Assembly: GCF_030056815.1 (NCBI RefSeq)
Contig: NZ_JASHKR010000022.1
Span: 1-64,000 of the forward strand
Reading direction: 5' to 3'
Origin: Rhodococcus sp. IEGM 1379
GTDB taxonomy: Bacteria > Actinomycetota > Actinomycetes > Mycobacteriales > Mycobacteriaceae
DNA length: 64,000 nt
In this document: positions 45,375 through 54,388 of the stretch, piece after piece
Numbering within the stretch: position 1 is the stretch's first letter
Layout of the letters: the number at the start of each line of letters is the position of its first letter
Position numbers and translations under genes: made by a program
Notes under the pieces: generated by a model
What the model was told of the DNA's origin: nothing
The model's input: only the letters and a program-made list of their open reading frames with translations
Databases searched by the model: none

Positions 45375-46388
45375 CTAACCGACGCGGTTCGCAGCGTCCG
45401 TCAGTGCGGGGGTGATCTGGCCCAAAACCCACGGGACGCTCAGGACGTTGACATTGCTCAGGCCGCCGATCACCTTGGTGTCGCTGAGAAATACCGTCGA
45501 TCCACGCTTCACCGAGTCGAGGCCGCCGACGGCGGGAATGCTCGACGGGTCACCGGATCCGTCGGTGAAACCGACGATCACGTCGGCGTCGATGTCGGCG
45601 ATGTTCTCGTACGAAATGGTTTTGAAGAACGTTCCACCGGCGTTGTCGGCCGCTAACTTTTCGACACCGGGTGCGTTGACGAATCCGAGTTCCGTCAAGA
45701 CCTGCACGCGGGGGTCAGTGGGCAGGTAGACGTTGATGTTGCTGGCATCGGTGTCGAAATTGACGACGGCAATGGTCTTACCCGCGTATTCGGGGTGCGC
45801 AGAAGCAGTTTCGGCGAGGGTCTTACCCAAACCGTCGACCAGTGTGTCGGCCTCGGCGCTCTTGCCGACGGCCTTTCCGACTATGCGGGTCTGATCCTGC
45901 CAGGACGTCTGCCATGCGGCGCCCGGGTAGGCGGCAGTGGGTGCGATCTTGCTCAGTTGGTCGTAGACCGACTTCTCGAATCCCTCGTACGGCGCGAGGA
46001 TGACATCCGGGGCCAGGGAAGCGACGATTTCGACGGGCGGTTCACCGCTGGCCGGCATGTCGAACAGTGTGGTCTTGTCGGCCTGGAAGAACGGCTGGGC
46101 CCAGGGCATGACGCCGTTGTCGTCGGCGCCGTAGGTGTATTTGGGCTGCCCGACGGGGGTGAGTCCGAGCGCGTACACGATGTCCTGGGCGTTCCAGCCG
46201 AGCGTCACCAATCGCTCGGGCTGTGACTCGATGATGGTGGTACCGAAGACGTTTACGATACTGACGGGGAATCCGTCTGTACTTGTCGACGCTGTCGAGG
46301 ATTCCGAATCGGAGGAGCAGGACACGAGCGCTGCGGCGGTGATGGCAGCCAGTCCCAGTGCGGCCAATCCACGAAGTGAAGATTTCAT
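45375..46388 (-). CDS. Fe3+-siderophore ABC transporter substrate-binding lipoprotein
   Basis: 337-residue FecB/FhuD-family binding lipoprotein. The signal peptide ends in a lipobox (ALVSC), lipidated at Cys24. The mature domain reads FPVSIVNVFGTTIIESQPERLVTLGWNAQDIVYALG, the typical PERVV-like start, then DVILAPYEGF and VIGGLSNVNVLS. It binds a ferric siderophore outside the membrane and passes it to an ABC permease not encoded nearby. A sequence matching the IdeR box overlaps its promoter (46389-46407), so it should be induced under iron starvation. Confidence 0.9.
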   Translation of the reverse strand: MKSSLRGLAALGLAAITAAALVSCSSDSESSTASTSTDGFPVSIVNVFGTTIIESQPERLVTLGWNAQDIVYALGLTPVGQPKYTYGADDNGVMPWAQPFFQADKTTLFDMPASGEPPVEIVASLAPDVILAPYEGFEKSVYDQLSKIAPTAAYPGAAWQTSWQDQTRIVGKAVGKSAEADTLVDGLGKTLAETASAHPEYAGKTIAVVNFDTDASNINVYLPTDPRVQVLTELGFVNAPGVEKLAADNAGGTFFKTISYENIADIDADVIVGFTDGSGDPSSIPAVGGLDSVKRGSTVFLSDTKVIGGLSNVNVLSVPWVLGQITPALTDAANRVG

Positions 46389-46407
46389 GCAGGGAAGCCT
46401 AACCTAT
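46389..46407 (-). promoter_or_regulatory. probable IdeR iron box
   Basis: ATAGGTTAGGCTTCCCTGC on the minus strand matches 14 of 19 positions of TTAGGTTAGGCTAACCTAA, with the left half almost perfect. It lies directly before the ATG and includes a TAGGCT hexamer seven bases from it, a plausible -10 of a leaderless transcript. Confidence 0.65.
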
Positions 46408-46914
46408 ATCAAATGTTCCGATGATCCGGACTCCGATCGCAACGACAAACACCGATAGCCCCTCGCCCCGGGATCGGGACGGGTGGCCATCGGTTTGATC
46501 TGTGGTGGTGTTCGGGTATCGAGTTCGATTCTCGTTACGGTGACGGGTTGACGTTGTGGGCGCTCTACGAACATCCGGGTGATCCAGTGGTTTCTCCGAG
46601 TAGCACACCGCTCGGCAATGAGGCTGTTGATGCTCGTGATCCTGCCCTTGTCGAGGCGATGCGTCTGCTCGATCTCGTGTGGTTGATCGATGAAGCAATT
46701 CGTAGATTGGGAGAAGTTGCGAGGTATTTTCTGAGAGAGATGGATCCGACCGCGCCAATTATTTGAAGGGGATGATGTCAACTTTGCTGCTGAACTGGCT
46801 TTCATTCTCGGCGCGGGCGGTTACCGACGCACTCGCCGCAGCCTGAACCCGGTTTCTCACCAACAGAATTCATCCCAGACTGACCGAATGCTGCTGATCC
46901 CCAGTCGCGTTCCG
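46408..46914. other. 507-base stretch without a confirmed gene
   Basis: A reading frame on the plus strand (open from about 46441, TTG at 46548, stop at 46764-46766) codes LWALYEHPGDPVV and a helical C-terminus, with plausible composition but no ribosome site or known family. It could be a small gene or the remnant of a larger one. Confidence 0.4.
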
Positions 46915-47433
46915 CTAAGTTGACAGAGTCGTTCGGTGGGATTGTTGAAGATGGCGGTCGGCACCGGCGCCGGTTGTTGCGATCGAGAGTAGTTCGGCCA
47001 CAGTCGTTTCGTTTCCGGATTCTGCCGCTACGGTCAGGGTTCGATGTGCGGCATCGGGATCGCAGTGCGGTGGAACGACAAGGATCACGGGCCGTTTTCC
47101 GTCGAGTCCGCTGACGTACACGGTGCTGTGTGGTTGAAACCTGTAGCCGTCCAACCGGACTGAGCGGCCGGCGAAAGGTAGGCGGGTGGGTCGCGAGTCC
47201 CATCCGTTCAGGTCGTAGGCCACGCGATCGATCGGTCCCACCCGCGTGATGAGTACGGCGAGTAGTTCGGGTAGCTCTGCTTCGAGATCTGTGGAGTACG
47301 GCCACCATGCACCGTCGACGCTACCGATTGGCACGGTTGTGGTGCTTTGAGGTTCGGGCTTGAGTCTGAGCCGGGGGATCTGCGCTTGGTTGATGCCGCG
47401 ATCAGAGGGTATGTCGGTGGTGTTGTGCGTCAT
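46915..47433 (-). CDS. DUF5994 family protein
   Basis: 172-residue protein of the actinobacterial DUF5994 family: PRLRLKPEPQ, GSVDGAWWPYSTDLEAELPELLAVL and GWDSRPTRLPFAGRSVRLDGYRFQPHSTVYVSG are the conserved segments. Function unknown; homologues are often stress-induced in mycobacteria. ATG at 47433 is preceded by AGGAG. It stands alone in a gene-poor region, flanked by 500 and 700 bases without clear genes. Confidence 0.82.
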   Translation of the reverse strand: MTHNTTDIPSDRGINQAQIPRLRLKPEPQSTTTVPIGSVDGAWWPYSTDLEAELPELLAVLITRVGPIDRVAYDLNGWDSRPTRLPFAGRSVRLDGYRFQPHSTVYVSGLDGKRPVILVVPPHCDPDAAHRTLTVAAESGNETTVAELLSIATTGAGADRHLQQSHRTTLST

Positions 47434-48078
47434 GACGACGCTCCTGTCTCGACCTTTGTTGCGGCCGAAGTTTTTTCAGTTCGGGGACGACGTGAAGTCG
47501 AGTATCACGTGCGAGATGTCGCCGATATGTCCGACGATACGCCACGAGCCTGCCGAAGATCGTTGACGACCAGCGTGTTCGATACGTTCGTCATCCCTCG
47601 AACGGGATGTGGTGGAAAGCGGCGGACCTCATAAAGTTGAACACGACCGGGACAGCTACAAGTTTGTACTTCTCAACTCCTGACGGGAGCCATCCGGCGA
47701 CAGCGGTGACGGCCGCTTGAACGCCGATTCCCATCGTGTAGGACTTTCGTCGTACATCCGGTGGTTACGGCCCACAGCTTGTTCGGGCCGGCAGTGACGA
47801 GCGGCGAATGGCAGAAGAAACGTAGATCGATCAACGGTTTTTGCGATCCGAAAACTGGAAGTCAACCTCGCTGCGAGAAAGCCGATTCCGACTAGGAGAG
47901 ACATGAGGGTGCTGTTTCATTGTGATCGTGAACTCGAATCTTCCACTGGTAGTGGCTGTTCCGGTCAGGGTCCCGGCCGGGCGGCGGCGCCGACCGCTGC
48001 GGAGGTTCGGGACCGCGGCAGCGATGAGTGTGGTCGTTGCTGCCGTCCAAGCATCGGAGACCACCCTGATACGACGAC
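47434..48078. other. 645-base stretch without a confirmed gene
   Basis: Contains the DUF5994 gene's promoter. A plus-strand ORF of 67 codons from GTG 47922 (VIVNSNLPLVVAVPV...) and shorter frames show no known family. No RNA gene was recognised. Confidence 0.4.
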
Positions 48079-48108
48079 GCACCCGGCCTGCCGAAGCAGA
48101 CCGGGTGC
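48079..48108 (-). terminator. terminator after fadB
   Basis: GCACCCGG and CTGC pair with GCAG and CCGGGTGC around a CGAA tetraloop, 29 bases past the fadB stop codon. Confidence 0.75.
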
Positions 48109-48136
48109 GAAGTTCCTGCCGGTAAAACAGCTATAT

Positions 48137-50242
48137 CTAGACGCTGGCAACACCAGGAGCCAGGAAACGCTTGCCGTTGACGGCCTCTGAGGTGCCGGTG
48201 CGGTCCAGGTACGGTGTGATGCCACCGTTCCAGAAGCCGAAGCCGCCGCCGAGAAGCAGGCAGAGGTCGATGTCCTCGGCTGCCGCAACTACACCTTCGT
48301 CGAGCATGATCGAGATTTCCTCGGCCATGGCGCGACGCGTGCGATCGAGCACCTCTTCCGAGGTGGAGACCTTGTCACCCTGGGGCCACAGTGCTGCAAC
48401 CTCGGGGTCGACGATCTGGCCGTTCTCGCCCCAGGTCCAGACGCCGGGCTTGCGGGCCTCGACCAGAGCTTCGAGGCCGGGACTGGACGTGAACCGCTCC
48501 GGGTACGACGCCTGCAGGGTCTCACCGGTGTGCAGTGCCACTGCGGGTCCGACGAGAGCGAGGAGCATGAACGGCGACATCGGCATGCCCAGTTCGGCGA
48601 TGGCGTTGTCGGCGACGTCGAAGGGGGTGCCTTCGTCGACGGCGGACATGACCTCACCGAGGGTGCGGGTGACGAGGCGGTTGAAGACGAAGCCGGCCTT
48701 GTCACCGCAGAGGACAGCAGACTTCTTCAAGACCTTTGCGGTCGCGAAAGCTGTTGCGAGCGTAGCGTCGTCAGTCTTCTCGCCCTTGATGATCTCGAGG
48801 AGAGGAAGAACTGCGACGGGGTTGAAGAAGTGGAAGCCCACAACACGCTCGGGATGAGCGAGACCTTCAGCCATCTCCGTGATGGACAGTGACGACGTGT
48901 TGGTCGCGAGGATCGTCTCGGGAGCGATGAACTGCTCTAGTTCCGCGAAGACCTTCTTCTTGACGTCCATGTTCTCGAAGACGGCCTCGATGACGAAGTC
49001 GGTCTTCGCGAAGGCGGCCTTGTCGAGCGAGCCGGACACGAGTGCCTTGAGGCGGTTCGCGGCGTCGGGGGACAGACGCCCCTTGCCCTGGAGCTTGTCG
49101 ATTTCGGTGTGGACGTATCCGACACCCTTGTCGATACGCTCCTGATCGATGTCGGTCAAGATGACCGGCACCTTGAGCTGGCGGACGAACAGCAGTGCGA
49201 GCTGGCTGGCCATCAGGCCGGCACCGACGATGCCGACGCCGTTGACCTTGCGGGCCAGCGAACGATCCGGAGCTCCGGCGGGACGCTTGGCGCGCTTGTT
49301 CACCAGGTCGAAGGCGTACAGGCCGGCACGAAGTTCGTCGGTCAGAAGGAGTTCGGCAAGAGCCTCGTCCTCGGCCGCGAAGCCCTTGTCCAGCGAAGCC
49401 GGATCGGTGATGTCAGTGGTGCGAGCCAGTTCGAGCAGTTCGACGGACTTGACCGCGCCGGGAGCGTTGCCCTTGGTCTTGCCATCGACAATCGCCTTCG
49501 CGCGGGCGATGGCGTCGTCCCAGCCCTGACCGCGATCGATCTCGGGGCGAGCGGGGGTGATGGTTCCGGCGAGAACCTGCGACGCCCAGACGAGGGACTG
49601 CTCGATGAAGTCAGCGGAATCGAGAACGACGTCGACGACGCCGAGTTCGAGTGCCTTCTTGGGGGAGAGCACCTTGTTCTGGTTCAGCGAGTTCTCGATG
49701 ACCACGGTGACAGCGTTCGCGGGGCCGACGAGGTTGGGGAGCAATTGTGTTCCGCCCCAACCGGGTACTAGGCCGAGGAAGGCTTCGGGCAGGCCGAGAG
49801 CGCCCGCATTTGCCGCAACGGTGCGGTAGTGACTGTGCAAGCCCACTTCGAGGCCGCCGCCCAAAGCCACGCCGTTGATGAAGGCAAAAGTGGGAACGGA
49901 GGATTCACGAAGGCGTCGGAAAACCTTGTGGCCCAAGCGTCCCAGTTCGAGGCCCTGCTCTCGCGAGGTGATGGCGGGAACGCCCTTGAGGTCTGCGCCG
50001 GCCGCGAAGATGAACGGCTTACCGGTGACAGCGATGGCAACCGGGTTGGCTGCGAACGCTTCGTCGAGAGCCGCGTCGAATGCCGCGAGTCCGCCGGGAC
50101 CGAAGGACGAAGGCTTGGTGTGGTCGAATCCGTTGTCCAGGGTGATCAACGCGAACGGACCCTCGATGCCGGGGACCGAGATGATCTTGGTGTACGCGTT
50201 CGTCACGACCTCGTCGGCGAATGCTGTTGCAATATCAGACAT
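48137..50242 (-). CDS. fadB: fatty acid oxidation multifunctional protein FadB (enoyl-CoA hydratase/3-hydroxyacyl-CoA dehydrogenase)
   Basis: 701 residues. The N-terminal crotonase domain (about 20-220) has FAAGADLKGV, GVALGGGLEVGLHSHYR and LGLPEAFLGLVPGWGGTQ with the two catalytic Glu. The 3-hydroxyacyl-CoA dehydrogenase part begins VNGVGIVGAGLMASQLALL (GxGxxx NAD site) near residue 330. VGFHFFNPVAVLPLLEII with the catalytic His follows, then the C-terminal helical domains. It forms the beta-oxidation complex with FadA, four bases upstream. Similar to Rv0860 of M. tuberculosis, which lies elsewhere in that genome. Confidence 0.94.
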   Translation of the reverse strand: MSDIATAFADEVVTNAYTKIISVPGIEGPFALITLDNGFDHTKPSSFGPGGLAAFDAALDEAFAANPVAIAVTGKPFIFAAGADLKGVPAITSREQGLELGRLGHKVFRRLRESSVPTFAFINGVALGGGLEVGLHSHYRTVAANAGALGLPEAFLGLVPGWGGTQLLPNLVGPANAVTVVIENSLNQNKVLSPKKALELGVVDVVLDSADFIEQSLVWASQVLAGTITPARPEIDRGQGWDDAIARAKAIVDGKTKGNAPGAVKSVELLELARTTDITDPASLDKGFAAEDEALAELLLTDELRAGLYAFDLVNKRAKRPAGAPDRSLARKVNGVGIVGAGLMASQLALLFVRQLKVPVILTDIDQERIDKGVGYVHTEIDKLQGKGRLSPDAANRLKALVSGSLDKAAFAKTDFVIEAVFENMDVKKKVFAELEQFIAPETILATNTSSLSITEMAEGLAHPERVVGFHFFNPVAVLPLLEIIKGEKTDDATLATAFATAKVLKKSAVLCGDKAGFVFNRLVTRTLGEVMSAVDEGTPFDVADNAIAELGMPMSPFMLLALVGPAVALHTGETLQASYPERFTSSPGLEALVEARKPGVWTWGENGQIVDPEVAALWPQGDKVSTSEEVLDRTRRAMAEEISIMLDEGVVAAAEDIDLCLLLGGGFGFWNGGITPYLDRTGTSEAVNGKRFLAPGVASV

Positions 50243-50245
50243 CTC

Positions 50246-51463
50246 TTAGACTCCTGCCTGGTAATCGGCGTGGTTCGGGTTCTCCCAGATGACGGTGCCA
50301 CCCATGCCGAGACCGATGCACATGGTGGTCAAGCCGTAGCGCACGTCGGGACGCGTCGCGAACTGGCGCGAGAGCTGCGTCATCAGACGCACACCCGTCG
50401 AAGCGAGGGGGTGGCCGCACGCGATGGCGCCGCCCCACTGGTTGACGCGCGGGTCGTCGTCGGCAATTCCGTAGTGCTCGAGGAACGCGAGGACCTGAAC
50501 GGCGAACGCCTCGTTGATCTCGAAGAGTCCGATGTCCTCGATTTTCAGGCCGGTGCGAGCGAGAAGCTTCTCGGTGGCGGGAACCGGGCCGATGCCCATG
50601 ACTGCGGGGTCGACGCCCTGGTAGGCGAAGCCGACCATGCGCATACCGACGGGCAGGCCGAGCTCTGCTGCGGTGTCTTCACCGGCGAGCAGGGCTGCGG
50701 TGGCGCCGTCGTTGAGTCCTGCGGCGTTACCGGCGGTGATGCGGCCGGCGGGACGGAACGGAGCCTTGAGCTTCGCAAGATCTTCGACGGTGGTTCCGGG
50801 GCGCGGCGGCTCGTCCTCGGTTGCGAGGCCCCAGCCGGTGGCGCTGCGGGTGGCGACGGGAACCAGGGTGTCGGCGAGGAAGCCGGCCTTCTTGGCTGCG
50901 TCGTACTTGTTCTGGCTGTTCACGGCGTACGCGTCGGTACGTTCCTTGGTGATGCTCGGGAACCGGTCATGCAGGTTCTCGGCGGTGTTACCCATCACGA
51001 GGGCGCTCGGGTCCACCAGGCGGTCGGCGAGGAAACGCGGGTTGGGGTCTGCGCCCTCACCCATCGGGTGGTGGCCCATGTGCTCGACGCCACCGGCGAC
51101 GACGACGTCGTACTGACCGAAGCCGATGCCCGACGCGGTGGTGGTCACGGCAGTCATTGCGCCGGCACACATGCGGTCGATGGCGAATCCGGGGACCGAC
51201 TCGGGCAGGCCCGCGAGGATCGCGGCGGTGCGGCCGATGGTCAGACCCTGGTCACCGGTTTGTGTGGTGGCTGCAATCGCTACTTCGTCGATCCGCGCCG
51301 GGTCCAGCTGGGGGTTACGGCGAAGCAGTTCGCGGATGGCTTTGACGACGAGGTCGTCAGCACGCGTCTCGGCGTACATGCCCTTGGGGCCTGCTTTGCC
51401 GAACGGGGTGCGAATGCCGTCGACAAAGACGACGTTGCGTTGGTTGTGTGTGGATGGAGCCAC
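50246..51463 (-). CDS. fadA: acetyl-CoA acyltransferase FadA (3-ketoacyl-CoA thiolase)
   Basis: 405-residue thiolase, the last step of beta-oxidation. The nucleophile Cys99 is in DRMCAGAMTA; NEAFAVQVLAFL, the GHPLASTG His motif and the second active Cys in TTMCIGLGMGG follow. It is the first gene of a fadA-fadB operon (3-base gap). About 107 bases upstream lies an operator-like sequence (51570-51585). Homologous to Rv0859. Confidence 0.94.
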   Translation of the reverse strand: MAPSTHNQRNVVFVDGIRTPFGKAGPKGMYAETRADDLVVKAIRELLRRNPQLDPARIDEVAIAATTQTGDQGLTIGRTAAILAGLPESVPGFAIDRMCAGAMTAVTTTASGIGFGQYDVVVAGGVEHMGHHPMGEGADPNPRFLADRLVDPSALVMGNTAENLHDRFPSITKERTDAYAVNSQNKYDAAKKAGFLADTLVPVATRSATGWGLATEDEPPRPGTTVEDLAKLKAPFRPAGRITAGNAAGLNDGATAALLAGEDTAAELGLPVGMRMVGFAYQGVDPAVMGIGPVPATEKLLARTGLKIEDIGLFEINEAFAVQVLAFLEHYGIADDDPRVNQWGGAIACGHPLASTGVRLMTQLSRQFATRPDVRYGLTTMCIGLGMGGTVIWENPNHADYQAGV

Positions 51464-51569
51464 GCGAGTTCCTCCTGATGGAGATGCCCACCACGCCAGA
51501 AGCGGGTGAGACTTACGGTTCGGCGATCACGGCCAAGCGTCCGGCCTTGCAACAAGCGTACTACTGCCC

Positions 51570-51585
51570 GTTACTGGCCGGTAAC
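51570..51585 (-). promoter_or_regulatory. TetR/GntR-like operator before fadA
   Basis: GTTACTGGCCGGTAAC is palindromic in 14 of 16 bases. On the minus strand it covers the -35 position of a possible promoter whose -10 is TACGCT 18 bases further. It probably binds a fatty-acid-responsive repressor. Confidence 0.5.
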
Positions 51586-51626
51586 TTAACGTGCCGAATT
51601 GCTCCACCACCGACGCGCGCCTCGCC

Positions 51627-52916
51627 TCAGGATTCTGCTGCGACCTCTTCCGGTTCGCTCGGAACCACGGAGTTCAGAGCTTCGGCGAGGACGGGAACAG
51701 TCAAAGTGCGTTGCCAGTCTCGTGCGCCACCGGAAGTGAGTTTGGTCTCGACCGCGTCCGTGACGACGTTGATGTCGGAACCGGGTTCCAGCTTCCAGTC
51801 CCAGCACAAGCGTCGTACCAGGTCCGGTTGCAGCAAGTTTTCGACAGGAACGGAAACTTCGGCACTGACATCCGACAGGGCGGCGCGGGCGGCAGTCAGT
51901 CGATCGGCAGCCGCGGGATCCTGACGAGCCCAACGTCCGGCGGCAGGCGGTCCGACGATCGCGGGAGTCTTGGACGGAAGTTCGCTCTCGGGCAGGGCCC
52001 GTGCTGATTCCAGGGCGTCCATCCAAATTCGCGAATAGCGTCGCTGGCGCGGACCGCCGAAGACGGGAAGCGAACGCAGTGCGTCCATCGATCGGGGATC
52101 CTTGAGTGCGGCGTCGATAATTGCCGAATCCGGAAGCACACGACTCGGGGACACATCGCGCTTACGGGCAAGATTCTCGCGTGCTTGCCAGAGCGCCCGC
52201 ACCGCAGCCAGTTGTCGGGTGGTCTTGAGAGACGTGATGTGCGACGTACGACGCCAGCGATCCGGCTTCGGCTTCGACGGGCCGGCCAGGCGGATGTACT
52301 CGAATTCCTCTTTCGCCCACTCGAGTTTTCCTTGCGAGCGCAGTTCCTCTTCCATGGCGTCGCGCAGTTCGAGCAGTACCTCGACATCAAGAGCCGCATA
52401 GTTGAGCCAGGGCGCCGGCAACGGACGGGTGGACCAATCGGCGGCGCCGTGCCCCTTGCGAAGTTCTACGCGCAGGGTGCGTTCGACGATCGCGGCAAGT
52501 CCGACTCGTTCGAATCCGGCGAGTCGGCCCGCCAGTTCGGTGTCGAAAAGGACGGCCGGATAGAGGCCCAGTTCCGCGAGTCCGGGAAGGTCCTGATCGG
52601 CGGAATGCAGGACCCACTCCAGCGGATTGATCGCCTCTGCCAGAGGTGCCATGTCCGCCGCAATGGGGATCGGATCGATCAGGAACGATCCAGCACCCGC
52701 CCGGCGAAGCTGAATCAGGTACGCCCGTGCCGAATAGCGGAAGCCTGATGCCCGCTCGGCATCGACGGCCAACGGTCCGGTTCCTGCTGCCAGCGCCGTT
52801 GCGGCGTCGGCGAGTCCCGCAGCGGTGGCGATGACGTCCGGCACACCGTCGCGCGGTACCAGCAAGGGTTCTACATCGGAGGTGGGCTCGGCTGCATCAT
52901 CGGTGACTTCGGACAT
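51627..52916 (-). CDS. rnd: ribonuclease D family exonuclease (Rv2681-like)
   Basis: 429 residues. The DEDDy exonuclease domain shows VDAERASGFRY (first Asp-Glu pair), LHSADQDLPGL (second Asp) and WLNYAALDVEVL (Tyr and last Asp), followed by one clear HRDC domain (KTTRQLAAVRALWQARENLARKRDVSPSRVL). Probably matures tRNA 3' ends or trims structured RNA. ATG at 52916; a TAGAGT hexamer lies eight bases upstream, so the message has a very short leader or none. In M. tuberculosis it neighbours dxs; here about 8 kb intervenes. Confidence 0.92.
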   Translation of the reverse strand: MSEVTDDAAEPTSDVEPLLVPRDGVPDVIATAAGLADAATALAAGTGPLAVDAERASGFRYSARAYLIQLRRAGAGSFLIDPIPIAADMAPLAEAINPLEWVLHSADQDLPGLAELGLYPAVLFDTELAGRLAGFERVGLAAIVERTLRVELRKGHGAADWSTRPLPAPWLNYAALDVEVLLELRDAMEEELRSQGKLEWAKEEFEYIRLAGPSKPKPDRWRRTSHITSLKTTRQLAAVRALWQARENLARKRDVSPSRVLPDSAIIDAALKDPRSMDALRSLPVFGGPRQRRYSRIWMDALESARALPESELPSKTPAIVGPPAAGRWARQDPAAADRLTAARAALSDVSAEVSVPVENLLQPDLVRRLCWDWKLEPGSDINVVTDAVETKLTSGGARDWQRTLTVPVLAEALNSVVPSEPEEVAAES

Positions 52917-52927
52917 GATCAATGACT

Positions 52928-54382
52928 CTACGTCGCAGACGGCAACGTCGTTGCGTCCCGTTCCCCGTCGAGTCGCTCGCTGCGATCGTCAGCCTCGGTT
53001 ACCGGGTCCGCGTCGAAAAGTTCGTCGAGCGCCGTGCCGAATCCCTGCGCGAGCTCGTGCAATTGGGGCGCCAGATCCGTGCAACTGACAATTCCCACGT
53101 CGAGATTGCCGTCGAGCGACATCACGGTCACGTTGAGTCCGGCGCCGTGAAAGATGGGACCCAGCGGGAACATTCCCTTGATCTGTGCGCCCAGGAAGTA
53201 CAGCGGAACCGGGGGTCCGGGAACATTGGAGACCACCAGGTTCGACACGACAGGGTGACGCTCGGCGAGCTTGAGTGACGAGTAGACGCGCATCGCAGCG
53301 CCGAAGACTGCGGGTGACGCGAACTGTGACCAGTCCTGAAGCATGTTCGCGCCCAACGCCTCATTGTGATTCTTCGAGGTCACGTTGTATTCACTGATGG
53401 CGAGGAGACGTTCGACAGGGTCGGCAACCTGGGTGCTCAGCTGTGTGAACATGCCCGAGATCTGGTTGGTGCCGGTCCGGTCCGACTTGCCGTGAACGGA
53501 CACCGGAACCATCGCGACCAGCGGATCGGTCGGAAGTTCATCGCGCCTTTGGAGATAGCTCCGCAACGCTCCGGCGCAGAGTGCCAGCACTACATCGTTG
53601 ACCTTGACGCCGTAACGGTCCTTGATCGCCTTCACCTTGGCAAGCTCGAGTTGGGCGAAAGCCACGTTGCGGTGTCCGGTGATCGCTCCGTTGAACGACG
53701 TGCGCGGAGCAGTGAACGGCGCAGGCATGGCCTCGCCTTTGCGGGCACGCGTCACCCATTTGGGGAGCATGGCTATGCCGCCGGGAACGAGTCTGGCGAT
53801 GCGAGCAGGCCGAGCGATCACGGCGAGCAAGCCTCCGACGGCGATATCGAGTGTGCTCGCATCGCCGGCACTCTTGGCCGTCGTGTCCACCAACGACTGG
53901 GAATCCGGTTCCAAGCTGCATAGTTGCGCCAGCAGGTTTGCGCCGGTGATGCCGTCAGCGGCACTGTGATGAATCTTCGACATGACAGCAACACGGCCGT
54001 CGGCGAGGCCTTCGATGACCCACATTTCCCACAGCGGCCGAGAGCGATCCAGCGGCTGGCTGGCAATGTGTCCGGCAAGTTCCGCCAATTCGTCATGGCC
54101 GCCGGGAGCAGGAACCGACGTGCGATGGCAATGGCGTTCGATGTCGAAATCGTGATCGTCGACCCACACCGGGTAATCGAGGTTGAGCCGCGAATCTTTC
54201 AGCTTGCGCCGGAATGTCGGCATCCCTGCCATTCGGGAGTCCAACTCACCCAGGAGGCTCCGATAGTCGTATCCGCCGGGAATTGTCGACGGGTCCAGTA
54301 CGACTAGGCCACAGACATGGAGGAGTTGTGTCGAAGTTTCCAAGTAGAGGAAGGTTGCGTCGAGTCCGCTGAGACGTTGCAT
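52928..54382 (-). CDS. wax ester synthase/diacylglycerol acyltransferase (WS/DGAT)
   Basis: 484-residue bifunctional acyltransferase making wax esters and triacylglycerol from acyl-CoA. The active-site motif HHSAADG (His138-His139 ... Asp143-Gly144) is intact, and the N-terminal PLWEMWVIEGL is typical; NVPGPPVPLYFLGA near the end is the C-terminal motif. Rhodococcus stores such lipids. The gene starts at ATG 54382, where TAAAGT is six bases upstream and the KstR-like operator overlaps it. It lies 11 bases before RNase D (on the same strand), so RNase D may be upstream-transcribed independently. Confidence 0.92.
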   Translation of the reverse strand: MQRLSGLDATFLYLETSTQLLHVCGLVVLDPSTIPGGYDYRSLLGELDSRMAGMPTFRRKLKDSRLNLDYPVWVDDHDFDIERHCHRTSVPAPGGHDELAELAGHIASQPLDRSRPLWEMWVIEGLADGRVAVMSKIHHSAADGITGANLLAQLCSLEPDSQSLVDTTAKSAGDASTLDIAVGGLLAVIARPARIARLVPGGIAMLPKWVTRARKGEAMPAPFTAPRTSFNGAITGHRNVAFAQLELAKVKAIKDRYGVKVNDVVLALCAGALRSYLQRRDELPTDPLVAMVPVSVHGKSDRTGTNQISGMFTQLSTQVADPVERLLAISEYNVTSKNHNEALGANMLQDWSQFASPAVFGAAMRVYSSLKLAERHPVVSNLVVSNVPGPPVPLYFLGAQIKGMFPLGPIFHGAGLNVTVMSLDGNLDVGIVSCTDLAPQLHELAQGFGTALDELFDADPVTEADDRSERLDGERDATTLPSAT

Positions 54383-54388
54383 CTCCCC

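Noticed and set aside
46404-46805. Minus-strand ORFs of 119-133 codons upstream of the siderophore-binding gene
   Set aside because: Basic, Arg/Thr/Pro-rich translations with no ribosome site; the plus-strand frame in the same stretch has better composition, though also unproven.
49829-51478. 549-codon frame antisense to fadA-fadB
   Set aside because: Shadow of two well-conserved beta-oxidation genes on the other strand; low-complexity Gly/Val/Asp translation.
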